A stretch of DNA of 64,000 nt. Origin: Diadema setosum (lineage: Eukaryota; Echinodermata; Echinoidea; Diadematoida; Diadematidae). The stretch spans positions 33,703,816 to 33,767,815 of the forward strand of contig NC_092702.1 of NCBI RefSeq assembly GCF_964275005.1, given 5' to 3'. Positions within the stretch are counted from its first letter, which is position 1; each line of letters begins with the position of its first letter. The notes under the pieces are model-generated. The model was given only the letters and a program-made list of their open reading frames with translations. It was not told where the DNA came from and ran no database searches. A program made the position numbers and the translations under genes. Shown here piece by piece: positions 49,600 through 61,059 of this stretch.

Positions 49600-49710
49600 T
49601 AAGCTAATGCTAATTTTAGCATTTGATTATTGCTCAGGTATATTGAGTAATGTAAATTATTGTAGAGTTTGTAGTTTTGACTTGCTTATTTATATATATA
49701 TATACAAAAT

Positions 49711-49772
<62 letters not shown>

Positions 49773-49811
49773 ATTATATATATATAATTATATATATAAA
49801 TATATATATAG
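49551..49811 (+). repeat. (GT)n and (AT)n microsatellites
   Basis: A (GT)n block to 49597 and a long interrupted (AT)n block from 49693. Confidence 0.95.
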
Positions 49812-51546
49812 GTGAGGTATAATCATGAAACAATATCTTATGTAAGGCGCTTGGAAATTTTATATTAAGCGCGGTAAAAGTTAATTGTTATTACAACCAG
49901 AACAATAGAAGTTTTATCGTGATCCCATCTAGAACTGAACAGCGTTATCCCGGCTATGGAATTTTAAAGTGTCATGTGTTTCACAACAAAGTAGAAATTA
50001 GTATTGTAACCACGTACAAATAAGATGAGGTGATGGTACAATGGCCTATCATAAATTTCCAGTTGACCTACGTTCAAACCTTCACGTTAGTTACTTTTTT
50101 TTATAGTTTTATGCTTCGATGTTCATTGTGACTGTTTTGCAATAATCTAGCAATTACGATTTTTAGAAGGAAAGAGTTTGTAATTGCTAAATCATCAATA
50201 AAATCGTGATGATTTTAACCATATTTCATGTTTTTGTAAACATGAATAAAAATCTTGCAGGTCATATTGACACCATCTCAGCTTGTTTGCATAATACGAC
50301 TGTCACTATTCGATGAATAGTTTGAAACTATCAAATTTCATAAGTTGCTTGTCTCATGTCCAATTTGGGTGAAACCTCTGTCATTTTGTTCATGTGGTGT
50401 TGAATTGCACTTTTAGTCTAAAAAAGAGAGACGTAACAACTTAATGTTTATCATGGTTTTCGTAATAAGTTTGTGTTCGCCCTATCGCACGTGGCAATAG
50501 TGATGTGTAAAGAAATACAATTTTGATCATGTAAAAAGGAATATCTATTCTTTCTGGTTTTGTTTTGTTTTTATCAGCTGTATCTGTGTTAGAAAATAAC
50601 AACAACAATCATCTATCGAAACAATCTATTATTTGATTATTCCCGAGTTCAGCCGTCTCGTCAGTCTTGCACAACTATATTCATTTCTTCATCAACAATT
50701 TTCTTATCTTTTAACATCTTTTTTTTTTCGTCTATGCATTTGCTCGTTTGTTTGAGCCACACTATGATCTCTACAAACTGTAATGGTTTCGTGAAAACAA
50801 AATACGCACATTGTCATAATCATCATATCTTTGGGTCTCTTGACAACTTCAATTCGTAAACTGACATGCATTGATCAGCAATGTCGTCATCGCTAAGGAG
50901 TGTCCTTGGCAGATGAGCTCCCCCCCCCCACCCCCCCACACACAAGTACTGATACATACAATCTTCCAATGTTCTTTCAAACAACATTGTCATAAAAAAA
51001 TGAACACCAAATGTATGAAAGATATTAGTTCAGCCTATAGAGATATACAAAATTGCCTTTTTATTGTTGTTAAGCACACACACTTGGTCATTCTTTGTTT
51101 GGCCATCAAAATACATTGGTTCTCCGCAGCTTGATTATCAACACTCATCGTAAATTTCATTGCAATTCATTCATTTATTGTCCATAAAATGGAAAATCTT
51201 CATGAATGAAATCAAAAAGAGTGCAAAATTCATGAATTATACATGCACTTGTCACTAAGTCCCTCCCCGCCCGCCCCCCCCCCCAAATAAACAAAAGTGA
51301 TGCATAATAACAAAAGATGATAATGTAAAGACACAAGATATATTTAGGTTGTTTTTCCAGGGGGGGGGGGGGAAGTAATTATCCATTTTTTTTTTTTTTT
51401 TTGCTCCCTGAGACATCAGAAAATCTGTTTCTTGTGCATGCTAGAATTCATTGAACTTTGTTGAACATGTGCGTATGCACGTATGTTAATACGTATGCAC
51501 GTACATTGTAGCTAGGCTTGTGGGATTGCATAAATTTGAATAATAT

Positions 51547-51548
<2 letters not shown>

Positions 51549-51621
<73 letters not shown>

Positions 51622-51633
51622 GTGTGCGTGTGT
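51549..51633 (+). repeat. (GT)n microsatellite
   Basis: More than 40 GT units with a few GC interruptions near the right end. Confidence 0.95.
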
Positions 51634-52047
51634 GTTTTGACCAATGAAAAACAAATTTTTGAACAGATAATCAATACTCATATCATCATATCGACTTGGA
51701 AAGAAGAAACATAGCCTTGCAGTAAATTTTGATGAACAATCTTTGACATTCAAGTCGATCATTTACACACAAACACACACACACAAACACACACACACAA
51801 TTTATTTGACATACTAGGTATATGTTTGTTACTCTGATTTTTGTTTTTTTATTTAGTTTTTAACGAAAAAGAATGTAATGTGTAGCATATTATAATATGC
51901 TTTTGAAATACAAGCAAAATTATAATATGAGATAACGAGATACCAGCGAAATGCAGTAACCAGGAGCTTTTCACTCAAAATGAGTTCAGTACTCTAACTG
52001 TCTAAGTACCTAAGAGCACGTTCGGATCCGATCACTGACGTGAAACC

Positions 52048-52248
52048 GGGGCCCGCTGCATAAAACTCCAACCGGACTTTTTTCCAGTTGAAATCACAAA
52101 ATTCCGGTTGGAAGCTCCCAACCAGTTTTATGCAACGGATTTTACATTCTTAGGTTAGCAACCTTAAAAAAATTCAGGTTGGGCAAATCCCAACCTGAAT
52201 TTTTTTAAGGTTGCTAAAAAAGTTTTTTTTTTTTTTGCAACGGGACCC
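52048..52248 (+). mobile_element. GGGGCCCGCTGCATAAA element, copy 2
   Basis: Same order and hairpin units as 42681-42873. Compared with that copy, the short T run before GCAACGG is expanded to about 15 T. Confidence 0.75.
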
Positions 52249-52597
52249 AGTTCCTTTTTCCCTCCGTATCTGCTAAAATGCGCTGATTCGAGAGCTTACC
52301 ACTCGTGAGAGACCGAGGGACGCGAAGCGTCTTTGGTTGCCGAGTTTTAGGCAGCGCCAGTACAAAGCAATATGGAAATAATAAAGATGAAATCAGAGAA
52401 TTTATCTCTGTAAAAATTCACAGCCATTTGCAGTTCAAATATATTTCGAATAACCTCCGTAGGATGCAAAAAGGCAAATTATCAAAATTTCGAATAGTTT
52501 CCTCTCTAATGGCGGGGACAAAATATTTTTCGTAGGGCGACAAGAATAAAATTGAACAATGTCTAGGTCGGAGAGGGCGTGTATTACGGATAGGAAA

Positions 52598-52636
52598 ATG
52601 GCTGACATTTGTACGTTGGAGCACGCAACATTGAAG
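52598..52636 (+). CDS. MAEA: MAEA coding exon 1
   Basis: This exon encodes MADICTLEHATLK and ends at a GTAAAA donor in phase 0. The ATG lies in a favourable context (AAAATGG) that also resembles a YY1-type site at a start codon. An upstream in-frame ATG at 52559 would add 13 residues (MSRSERACITDRK). The vertebrate protein has 23 residues before the conserved VPYE, against 13 (short start) or 26 (long start) here, so both starts are possible. The short form is preferred for its context and because LEHATLK runs straight into the conserved core. Confidence 0.8.
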
Positions 52637-53410
52637 GTAAAAATAGTAAAATTGTCGGATTATGTCATGAAAAATAACAAGAAGAGTGATGCAATGAGTG
52701 CATAGACCCTTAAGCTCATTGGGGCGACATTTCAGTGTAGATTTGATTGTTGCGTATTGTGAAATTATGCATTCGAAGTACGCCTACTAGACAGTGCGTT
52801 GGAGGTGGTGATTGTGTCAACACACCCATCGATCGACCCGAATCGACCCCTACATTTCGCGGAGCAGTGCAGCGCAGCTAGCAGCTCGGACCTAGTGTAC
52901 AGTGTACGTCTGTCTACGGACACGGCGTCATTCGGCTCTTGCAGCTGGAAACTGTCGAACGTAAACATCGCTGCGTAGACAATTCAGTAGGCCTACTGAG
53001 TAGACGAATTAGATCTGCTTGTCAGCTGTGTGTCAAGGTTGCTTCACGCAGTTGGCTTGTATGATCAACTTGTGACTATGAGGAGTAGACAGCCGATTGA
53101 ATATTATAATCGTAGGCACTAGAAAATATAGATCAGGTGATTTCCGATTTTGTTTTTTCAATTTTCAGAGTGAAAGGTTAAGGATGCCTAACAAATTAAT
53201 GTTAGATATTTTGTTGACGACTGTCAATCAGCAGAGACTCTGTCAATCTTCTGAGTGATATTATACTGTATATTCTGAGACCATGTCAACAAGTAGAGGT
53301 CTAACGTTACAGATTCTAGTAGTTTAGTAGATAAAGTCTCTTCAACATTATTATCCAAAGCTTCAGCATGTTCAGTGAAGGATAGTCATGATAGTAGAAC
53401 ATGTAGGTCT

Positions 53411-53558
53411 GGGGCCCGTTTCATAAAACTTGTCATTAGTGACAAATTGTCATAGATGTGACAAGCTTCTGAAATCCTTGCATCTGATTGGCTGAGAGAA
53501 AATTTGTCATGGAAATGTGGCAGTTGTCACTGATGACAAGTTTTATGAAACGGGCCCC
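53411..53558. mobile_element. 148-bp inverted-repeat element in MAEA intron 1
   Basis: GGGGCCCGTTTCATAAAACT at the left with its inverse at the right. The next bases (TTGTCATTAGTGACAA) also pair with the right arm (CTGATGACAAG). No coding capacity. Confidence 0.8.
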
Positions 53559-55382
53559 AGGTGTGTGTGTGTGTGTGGAGGGGGTTACAACATGGTTTTG
53601 TGAGCACAGCAATCTAACGTCAGATCTGAAGGCAATAGAGCTAGCACTAGGCACTAGTTGAATTCTAGTCATTGATCGACTGTCTTTTTAAAAGCAGTGT
53701 CGGAAGTATACAAATATAGTTCTACTTTGCCTTGAGAATTTCTTGATAAAACTATCGGCAGAGGTGTCGAGACTTTCTTTTAGGGGAAATGGCTCCTTGG
53801 TGAATACCTTGGTAATATTAAATACATGGTACTTTTGGAGACACCGAGGCCCATACAGTTTTAACCAGAAATTCAAAATTAGGCAGAGTATATTAGTTAT
53901 ATATTTATGATCAACTATTTAAAAGAAGGGGGAAAATGTGAGGCAAGCAGTTGTATGGTGGATGTGATGTTGTGGAGGGGTCCTACACTGCTACAATGTT
54001 ATCATATGAAGCAGGGCGCTATGTTTGCTATTATTGCTTTGTGATGTCAAAACTTTCTTGTGACATCATTGAGCCTGAGCATGAACCTAGCTGGTCTTTT
54101 TGATCCTAGCAGAATATTCTTCAGAGGCAAAATAACGGACTGCCAATCTGTAGACGAATTAACATTCAGAAATAATTGAAAATAATATAATCATGTTGTG
54201 CTCTTCCAGCCGATCACTAGAGGATTGATTTTTTATCCAAAATATGATAGTCTCTCGCTGTGATTTTTTTGCTGACGCTAGACTACTTGTGTGTTAGAAT
54301 AGTCTTGGAGAAATCGAACACAATAACGTATGTCTAATTACGTCTAGACCCCTTGCTTTTATACTCTGCCCGTGGTTTAACATGTTACGTAGTGTTGTAA
54401 CATTGTGTCATTATGCAGTGGTATACCTGACTGCAGCCAGATTTGTCCAATTATTGCGGTAAAAATAAAATAAGTGAAGCCCACCAGTAAAGTAGTTCTT
54501 AATGCCCAGCAATGTCACCATGCAGCCTGTACATCCTCAGATAGTATGTCTTAGATATTATGACTGGCAGTGTGAAAAGAAAGGTTGCTCCCTTAAGATA
54601 CAGTTTCTTTATCTTGCATATGGTATTATGATTTCAAGGTACATAATAAACCACTATTAAATCTGCAACAACTGAAATATTGCCACTTCTTTGAACCAAA
54701 ACCTCTGTATTTCAGTAAGAAGTGTAGAGTTCTTGATATATCTGTCTCGCCTCCAGTTATATGAAGATCAGAGACATGCTCAAGGGATTTTGTCTAGTAA
54801 CCTCTGCCGACTTTCAATCCTTCCCCTGTGGGCCTCCCTTCCCCACCCCCCCCCCCAAAAAAAAAAAAAAACAGTCAATCTACTGATAAAACAAAAATAA
54901 AAGAATTCATGCCATTCAATGAATGCCCAAAATATTTGATAAGCCTAATTTTAATTCACATGAAGAAAGTAACCTTTGGGGGGGGGGGGGGGGAATGAAA
55001 TTTGCGCTCAATGGGGCAAGATGAATTTTGCATGTATTTGATTTAGCAGAATCAAGATATTAATTACTGGAACATATTATAACAAGTTGTAATATTTGTG
55101 TCCTTTTGCTTTTGTGCTTGTTTCTGGTTTGTTCAAAATTCTTGAAAATTTCCACTTTTACACTAAATGATACTTTGATTTAAATGCATGTATGGGAAAG
55201 AAAGTCACGCTCATGGTTTGTTATAAATGTACAAGTGTTTCTCCTCTTTCAGCAAAATTGGGGAGCTGTATTTCCAAAATCAGGAGCTCCAGTAGTCACT
55301 AGAGCAGTGCCATAATGAGGAAATTGAATTTCTTCATTTTTTTTTTTTTTATGACTTTTCATTTTCCTCCCTTCTTCAACAG

Positions 55383-55460
55383 GTTCCCTATGAGAACCTC
55401 AACAAGAATTTCCGAAACTGCCAGAAGGTGATCGACCGTGAGGTTGCCCATGTGATGCAG
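55383..55460 (+). CDS. MAEA: MAEA coding exon 2
   Basis: The acceptor is CTTCTTCAACAG. The exon encodes 26 residues, VPYENLNKNF through HVMQ, matching the conserved MAEA N-terminal helical region (VPYE.LNK.FR...K.IDRE..HV). The donor is CAG|GTGGTG, because reading on meets TAA within three codons. Cutting here also leaves the same residue spacing between the IDRE and ELEK motifs as in the vertebrate protein. Confidence 0.92.
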
Positions 55461-56075
55461 GTGGTGTAACTCAGAATGAATTAACATCAAGGAAATCAGA
55501 AATTCTGTTTGGAGAACGTTTGCAATCTTTTCCTAGCTCTTAAAACTGCAACAAATTGATTATTGGCACTTTACCTAGATAATTGATGTGTTTCAAATTC
55601 TAGAATTTTGGTTGTTCTTTTTTTGTTGGGATAAAGAAATATTTACAGTGCATAATTTCGATATAATGCTTTGTCTGAGGATAACACATGAGCAAATGCT
55701 CAATGTTCATGTCTTTTAATTTATGAATAATTTATTGGTTTGTGTAATCCTCTGATAATGTCAGGTTGTATGTCAGATCCTTGCAAATATGTTATCTAAA
55801 TGTGTAGGGAACATCAGAGCTAACAATCCTAGATGAAGATGAAGGACATGGCTGTTGCAAAGCAGCTGAAGACATTCTGGAGGGAGCGAGGAGGTCTAAC
55901 TTTAACTACAATTTCATTAAGTTTCTTCTTTCTCATGATTTTTTCTGCTGGTGCATAGAGATGTTACAAGCGGTTCTATGCACTCTATAAAAATGTCGCT
56001 TAGCGCATACAAATGTAAGAGCTTTAAGATCTTGACTTCGCTGATTTAATCATTGCCTGTTTTCTCCTCTGTCAG

Positions 56076-56183
56076 GCCACCAATGAGCTGGAAAAATGTT
56101 TAGACAGTCAGGAACCAATGGTGGGGTCTGTCGTCACATTCCTAGATTCTGTCGTTGACAAGCTGACAGTACTCAAGAGAAAG
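56076..56183 (+). CDS. MAEA: MAEA coding exon 3
   Basis: The acceptor is TCCTCTGTCAG and the donor AAG|GTAAGA. The 36 residues start ATNELEKCLD and end DKLTVLKRK, covering the coiled-coil-forming N-terminal region of MAEA. The motif ELEK, the VV..LD.VV.KL pattern and LKRK are all conserved. Confidence 0.95.
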
Positions 56184-56367
56184 GTAAGAATTACTATTTG
56201 TGTTTTCTTCAGATTAGAAATGAAACAAGATTGCTGCAAAGTATTTTGTACAAATTACAACTCTTGAAGGTGCAAGTTGAGAGACGAGATACCTGGTAAT
56301 TGTTCATTTTATTCGATGTATGCAGCAATACTTCTAACCTGTATTTCATTATCAATATCATGCTTAA

Positions 56368-56660
56368 GGGCGGTGATTTGACTCGGTCAGCAGCGCGTCT
56401 GCTTCTGGATCCAAAGGACCCGGGTTTGATTCCCAAGTCTAGCTGAATAATGATGTGTTTAATCATGCCGTTCCCTCTAGTAAGAGGCAAAAAGCACTCT
56501 GTTCTTAGATAGGACATTAAATGGAGGTCCCATGTGTGAGATAATCACAACTCAAGCACATTAAAAGAACCCACTCAATTCATTTATCACGAAGAGCGTG
56601 GTGCCAAACCAGTGACATGGTCCACCTACCTACCCACTCAAGAAAAACGCGCAAAGTTAA
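56368..56660 (+). mobile_element. tRNA-derived SINE in MAEA intron 3
   Basis: The head resembles a tRNA: GGGCGGTGATTTGACTCGG, then a box-B-like CCGGGTTTGATTCCC near 56430. A body follows containing TAGGACATTAAATGGAGGTCC and CACATTAAAAGAACCCA. From memory this body resembles tRNA-derived SINEs common in sea urchin genomes. It is degenerate and not expected to be a working tRNA. Confidence 0.65.
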
Positions 56661-56959
56661 TGATGCCAACCCTTGTCGTTCGCCAGAGGTGAGTAGCAAT
56701 TGTCAACAAATGGTATCAACCAGTCACATATACATTGTGCCATGCGAGAAAAAGAAAAATATCAGGCTTCAGAGCAAAAAAAAAAAAAGAGGGCAGAAGA
56801 CAGAGATACAAAATTTAAATTGTAGCCAAACACTGGTGATGCCAAATGAAAAGAAAAGGCAACTACTGTAGATTTAAAGAGATTAGGTAATCTTTTCGTA
56901 GTTTTGTCAGTGAAGAATCAGCTCTTGAAAGTTGGAATTCCTGTCTCTAAAAATTCTAG

Positions 56960-57163
56960 GCAGCAGAGGCCATTGCTCTCGAAGAGGAGAGTGCCAAGGC
57001 GTGCAAAAGGCGTCTGGATCACCTCAAAGAATATGACACGACGTCGGGCAGCGCCCTCTTGCAGTGGAAGAAGAAGAGGATAGACCGCATGCTTGTGGAG
57101 TACTTCCTGAGGGCGGGCTACTACGAGACGGCGGTGAAGCTGGCTCGCCACTCGCGGATCGAG
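56960..57163 (+). CDS. MAEA: MAEA coding exon 4 (LisH motif)
   Basis: The acceptor is AAATTCTAG and the donor GAG|GTAGGA. It encodes 68 residues (protein positions 76-143). The first half is charged and helical ([17 protein letters not shown]). The second half (about 112-143) is the LisH dimerisation motif with the hallmark [20 protein letters not shown] and TAVKLARHS. LisH in MAEA contributes to assembly of the CTLH complex. The exon is G+C-rich relative to its introns. Confidence 0.96.
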
Positions 57164-57616
57164 GTAGGAATGTTTCAAAAGCCAGAGTTTTCATGTTTTT
57201 GAAAGCATTACTGCCCAGCTCATATGGGCCTTTTTAATATGCCCCAGTGGTTTAATGCAGTATATTCATGCAATGTTACCAGACTGTTCTGATGTTGCCC
57301 ACCTCATTAATGAGAAATGAATACATAAATTACATTTGACTGTGTTTGATTTGTGTTTGTGTGTGTGCATGTATGAGAGGAGAGGGAAAAAGAAATATTC
57401 ATTTTCATAAAATGCATAATGTGTAACACCTATGCAATTGTATGTATTTGAATTGAATAATGATTTTTTATTTATTTATTTATTTTTTTACATGGCTGCT
57501 TATGAAGCTGCAAGCAATTTGAAGTCCCCTTTTAAAGACTTGAGGACTTGAAGACTTGAAGCAATGAGGATAAAGTGACCAGTGTAGGAACACAACCACC
57601 ATAACCAAGGGATATG

Positions 57617-57983
57617 TTAAAGGCATAATTTACCATTTGCAGATGAAACAAAAACCCAACATTAGTGCTTTAGAATAGTTCTAAAATGTGAGTTTGGGAT
57701 AGAAACAACCACTGTAAAAATCTGAATCCGTATAATCGATGTTAAGTATTGTTAAATACACAAAATGTGAACAATAGTTATAATAAGAATGCTTTCAGAC
57801 TAAACCGTATACAGTTACGGTTTATTGAGAAAAATGCTGATATCTCCTCATATTTTAGGCTTTATTGCAAAAATTTTATATGGCAGGATGTTTTGTGATA
57901 CAACAGACCTACACATATGCATCAAATGTGATATCTTGAACATTTTTGAAATCACTGCTCCCAAAAGTAAACTGGACCTTTAA
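57617..57983 (+). mobile_element. TTAA-flanked short element, family 2, copy 3 (MAEA intron 4)
   Basis: Complete: starts TTAAAGGCATAATTTACC and ends AACTGGACCTTTAA. This is the reference copy for the other two. It is non-coding. Confidence 0.7.
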
Positions 57984-58158
57984 TGTAGATTGTGTTCAGT
58001 TTATACATTACCCTTTGATGAGTTCATGTCATGTAGGCTCCCCCCCACATTTTTTTCTTCTCATTCTATAATACATTTCATTTTGCCTCCCATTCATATG
58101 TGTTCCTTGAGGCAAGAGATGTCCGGTTGATGATAGCAGCACAGAAGGCTGTTCACCC

Positions 58159-58185
58159 TCCCCCCCCCCCCCCCCCCCCCCCCCC
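58159..58185 (+). repeat. Poly-C tract
   Basis: 27 consecutive C in MAEA intron 4. Confidence 0.95.
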
Positions 58186-58193
58186 GTATTCTC

Positions 58194-58273
58194 TTAACCC
58201 GTTCCATATGGGAACGCTGTGGCCTGCGTATTAAGTCTATGGGCATTTTAGAATTCAGTATGGAACGGGTTAA
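58194..58273. mobile_element. 80-bp TTAACCC...GGGTTAA element
   Basis: TTAACCCGTTCCATA and its inverse TATGGAACGGGTTAA at the two ends. The TTAA site plus CCC terminus is the piggyBac-type signature. Confidence 0.6.
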
Positions 58274-58355
58274 CCTTATGTGGCCTTTGAGTGCTGATTG
58301 GCACAGAAAATCCCATAACATTGTACACACTGTCCAATCCCTGGCCCAGAAAGGG

Positions 58356-58738
58356 TTAAAGGGTGTGTACAGATCTGGTTGAAATGAGGATTTAGCGTTT
58401 AACGTTTTGCGAGATATTCAGAAACCACTCTGAAAGAGTATGCAATTCTAAGGGGTATCAAAAGTTTATTTGATGAAAATTGGTTTTGAAATGGCTGAGA
58501 TATCCCAAAACAAGGTGAAACAAAGAGATTGTAATAAAAGGCGTGGCCTGTTGCCTTTTATTATTATCACTTTTTGGGATATCTCAGCCATTTGAAAACC
58601 AATTTTCATCAAATAAATGTTGAATCCTTCTTAAAATTACTTGCTCTTATATGTTTCATAAGAGGTTTCTCATTATCTCATTTAGGAATGTTCAAAACAT
58701 GAATCCTCACCTCAACCAGTACTGTACAGTCCCTTTAA
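58356..58738 (+). mobile_element. TTAA-flanked fold-back element, family 3, copy 2 (MAEA intron 4)
   Basis: The ends are TTAAAGGGTGTGTACAG and CTGTACAGTCCCTTTAA. The internal hairpin (GGCTGAGATATCCCAAAA against TTTTTGGGATATCTCAGCC) and overall order match the copy at 9604. Confidence 0.7.
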
Positions 58739-59390
58739 GCAGTAGTTTAGTTGTGTGTCGGTCATGGCACAATGAGTGTTGGTATGTATACAATTGGGTA
58801 TGTATACAATTATGTGTCCGGTATGCGGATCCATCATGGCATTCATTGTCAGGACACTGTAATCTTACATTCCTAGTCATTCTCCAGGCTATTAGTTTCA
58901 TTTTTATGAATTGTGAGATTCATGTCAAGTCTGTATTTGAATTCCTGCCACATGTCATCCTGTGGAAAGGGATATCCCCCTTTGAGCTACATATTGCTTT
59001 GTTGACTAATTAGATTCTGTAATGCCAGTGATCACTGGAAAACAACAGAATAGGGACCAAACCTCACATCCCTCCCCTCCCCCCCCCCCCCAAAAAAAAA
59101 AAGAAGAAGAAGAAGAAGAAAAAAACCAAAATAAAAGAAAGCAAAAACAAACAGGGGGACTTGAAGTACATTGTACAGTTTTAGTTCAGATAGAAAGTCT
59201 GTATTGGGGTAGATATCAGCTTTGGTCAATTTAAGTCCATTTTTTTTTTTCTGGAGTGTCATAAAACAAAACAAAATTTCTCATGTCAGGAGCAATAATC
59301 TGGGCGTACATATATGACATTCATCCGAGGCTGAGAATATGTCATGCTTCAGGAATTTATTGATATCATAAACATTCCTTAGGCTTTGTC

Positions 59391-59393
<3 letters not shown>

Positions 59394-59422
<29 letters not shown>
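59394..59422 (+). repeat. (GT)n microsatellite
   Basis: About 14 GT units in MAEA intron 4. Confidence 0.9.
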
Positions 59423-59426
<4 letters not shown>

Positions 59427-60087
59427 AGCTGGAGAGGGAGAAACATATCCAGTCAATAGTATTCCTTTTATTGGAAATATCAGGGAGGTGGGAGGTGGGA
59501 AGAGACACCAAGGCATGGTGAATTGTGTAAGTGTGGACATTCTGATGTCACACGCCTTGCGTTTATTATGCCACCTCCATTTTCCATGTACACCAGGGTA
59601 TGGCTTTACATGCAGTGCAGATGTCAACTGCATTACCATATGACCAATATTGACAACCTCACAGCTTTTATACACTGCTGATTTCAAAAAACAGTAATGA
59701 AAACATTTCTTTATCACTAATGTAGAGACTACATAATAGAATTTTTCAACACAGCAGAAAAGAATTGATGTCAGGCATGGTGGAGGAAATCCACTTAACA
59801 GATAAATATAATTGTTTTCCTCTGTCAGTCAGCAGTCTATGGTGTGCTTCTGTGCATCTTGTATGCTACTGAAATGTGTTGTTTGCTTCCCTTCTTTACT
59901 ATCTGATTGGCTGGCACGTTCAGTTTATTGCTGATGAAAGAAGAAATCTTCTATTTGCCCTTGAGATGATAACAGTGGTCATGTTTATTGTAGATTCCCA
60001 TACTCGGCATTAACAGTCGAACCATGACTACGGATCAGAATGTTAATATTAACTACTTCTATTTTTTCAGTCTCGACCCCTTGTCTG

Positions 60088-60868
60088 TTAACCCTATTCC
60101 CACCGATGGGGGGCATTTTGCCCCCCCCCCCCCTCGACGTTTCGCGTGATTATTCCGCTACGCGTGATGCTCTCGGCGCGACATTTTATGACTTTTTTCT
60201 TTCAAGTATCACGCAACTTTTGAGACCAAATTTGTTGCTCCTGGGCATACCGTTTTGAAGCCATGCCCCTTTGAAAAAAATTCGTCGACCCAAAAATTGC
60301 TCAAAAACATGATTTTGTGTACAAATCCAATGTAAATTGTTTTTTTGCAATTAATTCATATAAAAATAAATATATTTACTTTCAATGGCTGATAATGATT
60401 TATTTTTGCCTGATTATGCTTTAAAAAGTTTCTGCGACAAATTTTGATGAAGAAAACAATAAAAACAGAAAGTGAAAAAACAAGGAAATACATAAGAAAT
60501 TCAATAAACAATAAAAGACATAAGAAATAATCATGAAGCCGAATTTTTGCTTCAATATTATTGTTGAGGATATTGAAAAGAATATGTTCACCAGAAATTA
60601 GAAGTCTTGGAGCTTTATTTTTTGATTTATAGGCAAAAAATTATTTTTGCATAAATTAGTATTAATTAATTAATATAAAATACAAAAATTTAAATTTGAA
60701 AAATCTAACTATACAGTCTTGTAGATTACATTGGCCTCTACCTTAGTGCAAATTTTCGTGAGGATTGCGCGATCCACGACCGAGATCTGAAGGGTGGACC
60801 AAAAAAGCCCCCCCCCCCCCCCCCGGTGGTTTCAAGTCCATCAAAAAACCTGGTGGGATCAGGGTTAA
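60088..60868. mobile_element. 781-bp piggyBac-like non-autonomous element (MAEA intron 4)
   Basis: TTAACCCTATTCCCACC at the left and the near-inverse GGTGGGATCAGGGTTAA at the right, with TTAA at both outer edges. Poly-C runs lie just inside each end (about 60120-60133 and 60810-60824). The AT-rich interior has no frame. It sits 68 bases before MAEA exon 5. Confidence 0.65.
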
Positions 60869-60936
60869 TAGCTATATTGTTTCTGTGTTGCGTCAGACCC
60901 TAGTCTGTGGAAATCCCCTTCTCTGCTCCCTTCCAG

Positions 60937-61059
60937 GATCTGACAAATATAGACCTCTTCCTGGTATCCAAAGAAGTGGAGGAGTCGCTTGTCAGAAGAG
61001 AGACCAGTCTTTGTTTACAGTGGTGTCATAACAACAAAACAAAGCTGAGGAGAATAAAG
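60937..61059 (+). CDS. MAEA: MAEA coding exon 5 (start of CTLH domain)
   Basis: The acceptor is TGCTCCCTTCCAG and the donor AAG|GTGAGA. It encodes 41 residues (144-184): [41 protein letters not shown]. This is the first half of the CTLH domain, a protein-protein interaction module; KEVEESL.RRET..CL.WCH.NK is characteristic of MAEA. The following exon, expected to continue with the rest of CTLH and then CRA, is not visible before 64000. Confidence 0.96.

Larger units (their letters stand above)
47960..52047. other. Interval between gene C and MAEA
   Basis: Contains (GT)n at 49551-49597, (AT)n at 49693-49811, (GT)n at 51549-51633 and several homopolymers. A fragment from about 48448 (CAATTCAAATCAAATTTATT) to 48720 looks like an old interspersed repeat. 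No gene is supported. Confidence 0.4.

Noticed and set aside
58651..59013. 120-codon frame in MAEA intron 4
   Set aside because: It begins inside a TTAA-flanked element and has no homology to MAEA or splice sites in phase with it.
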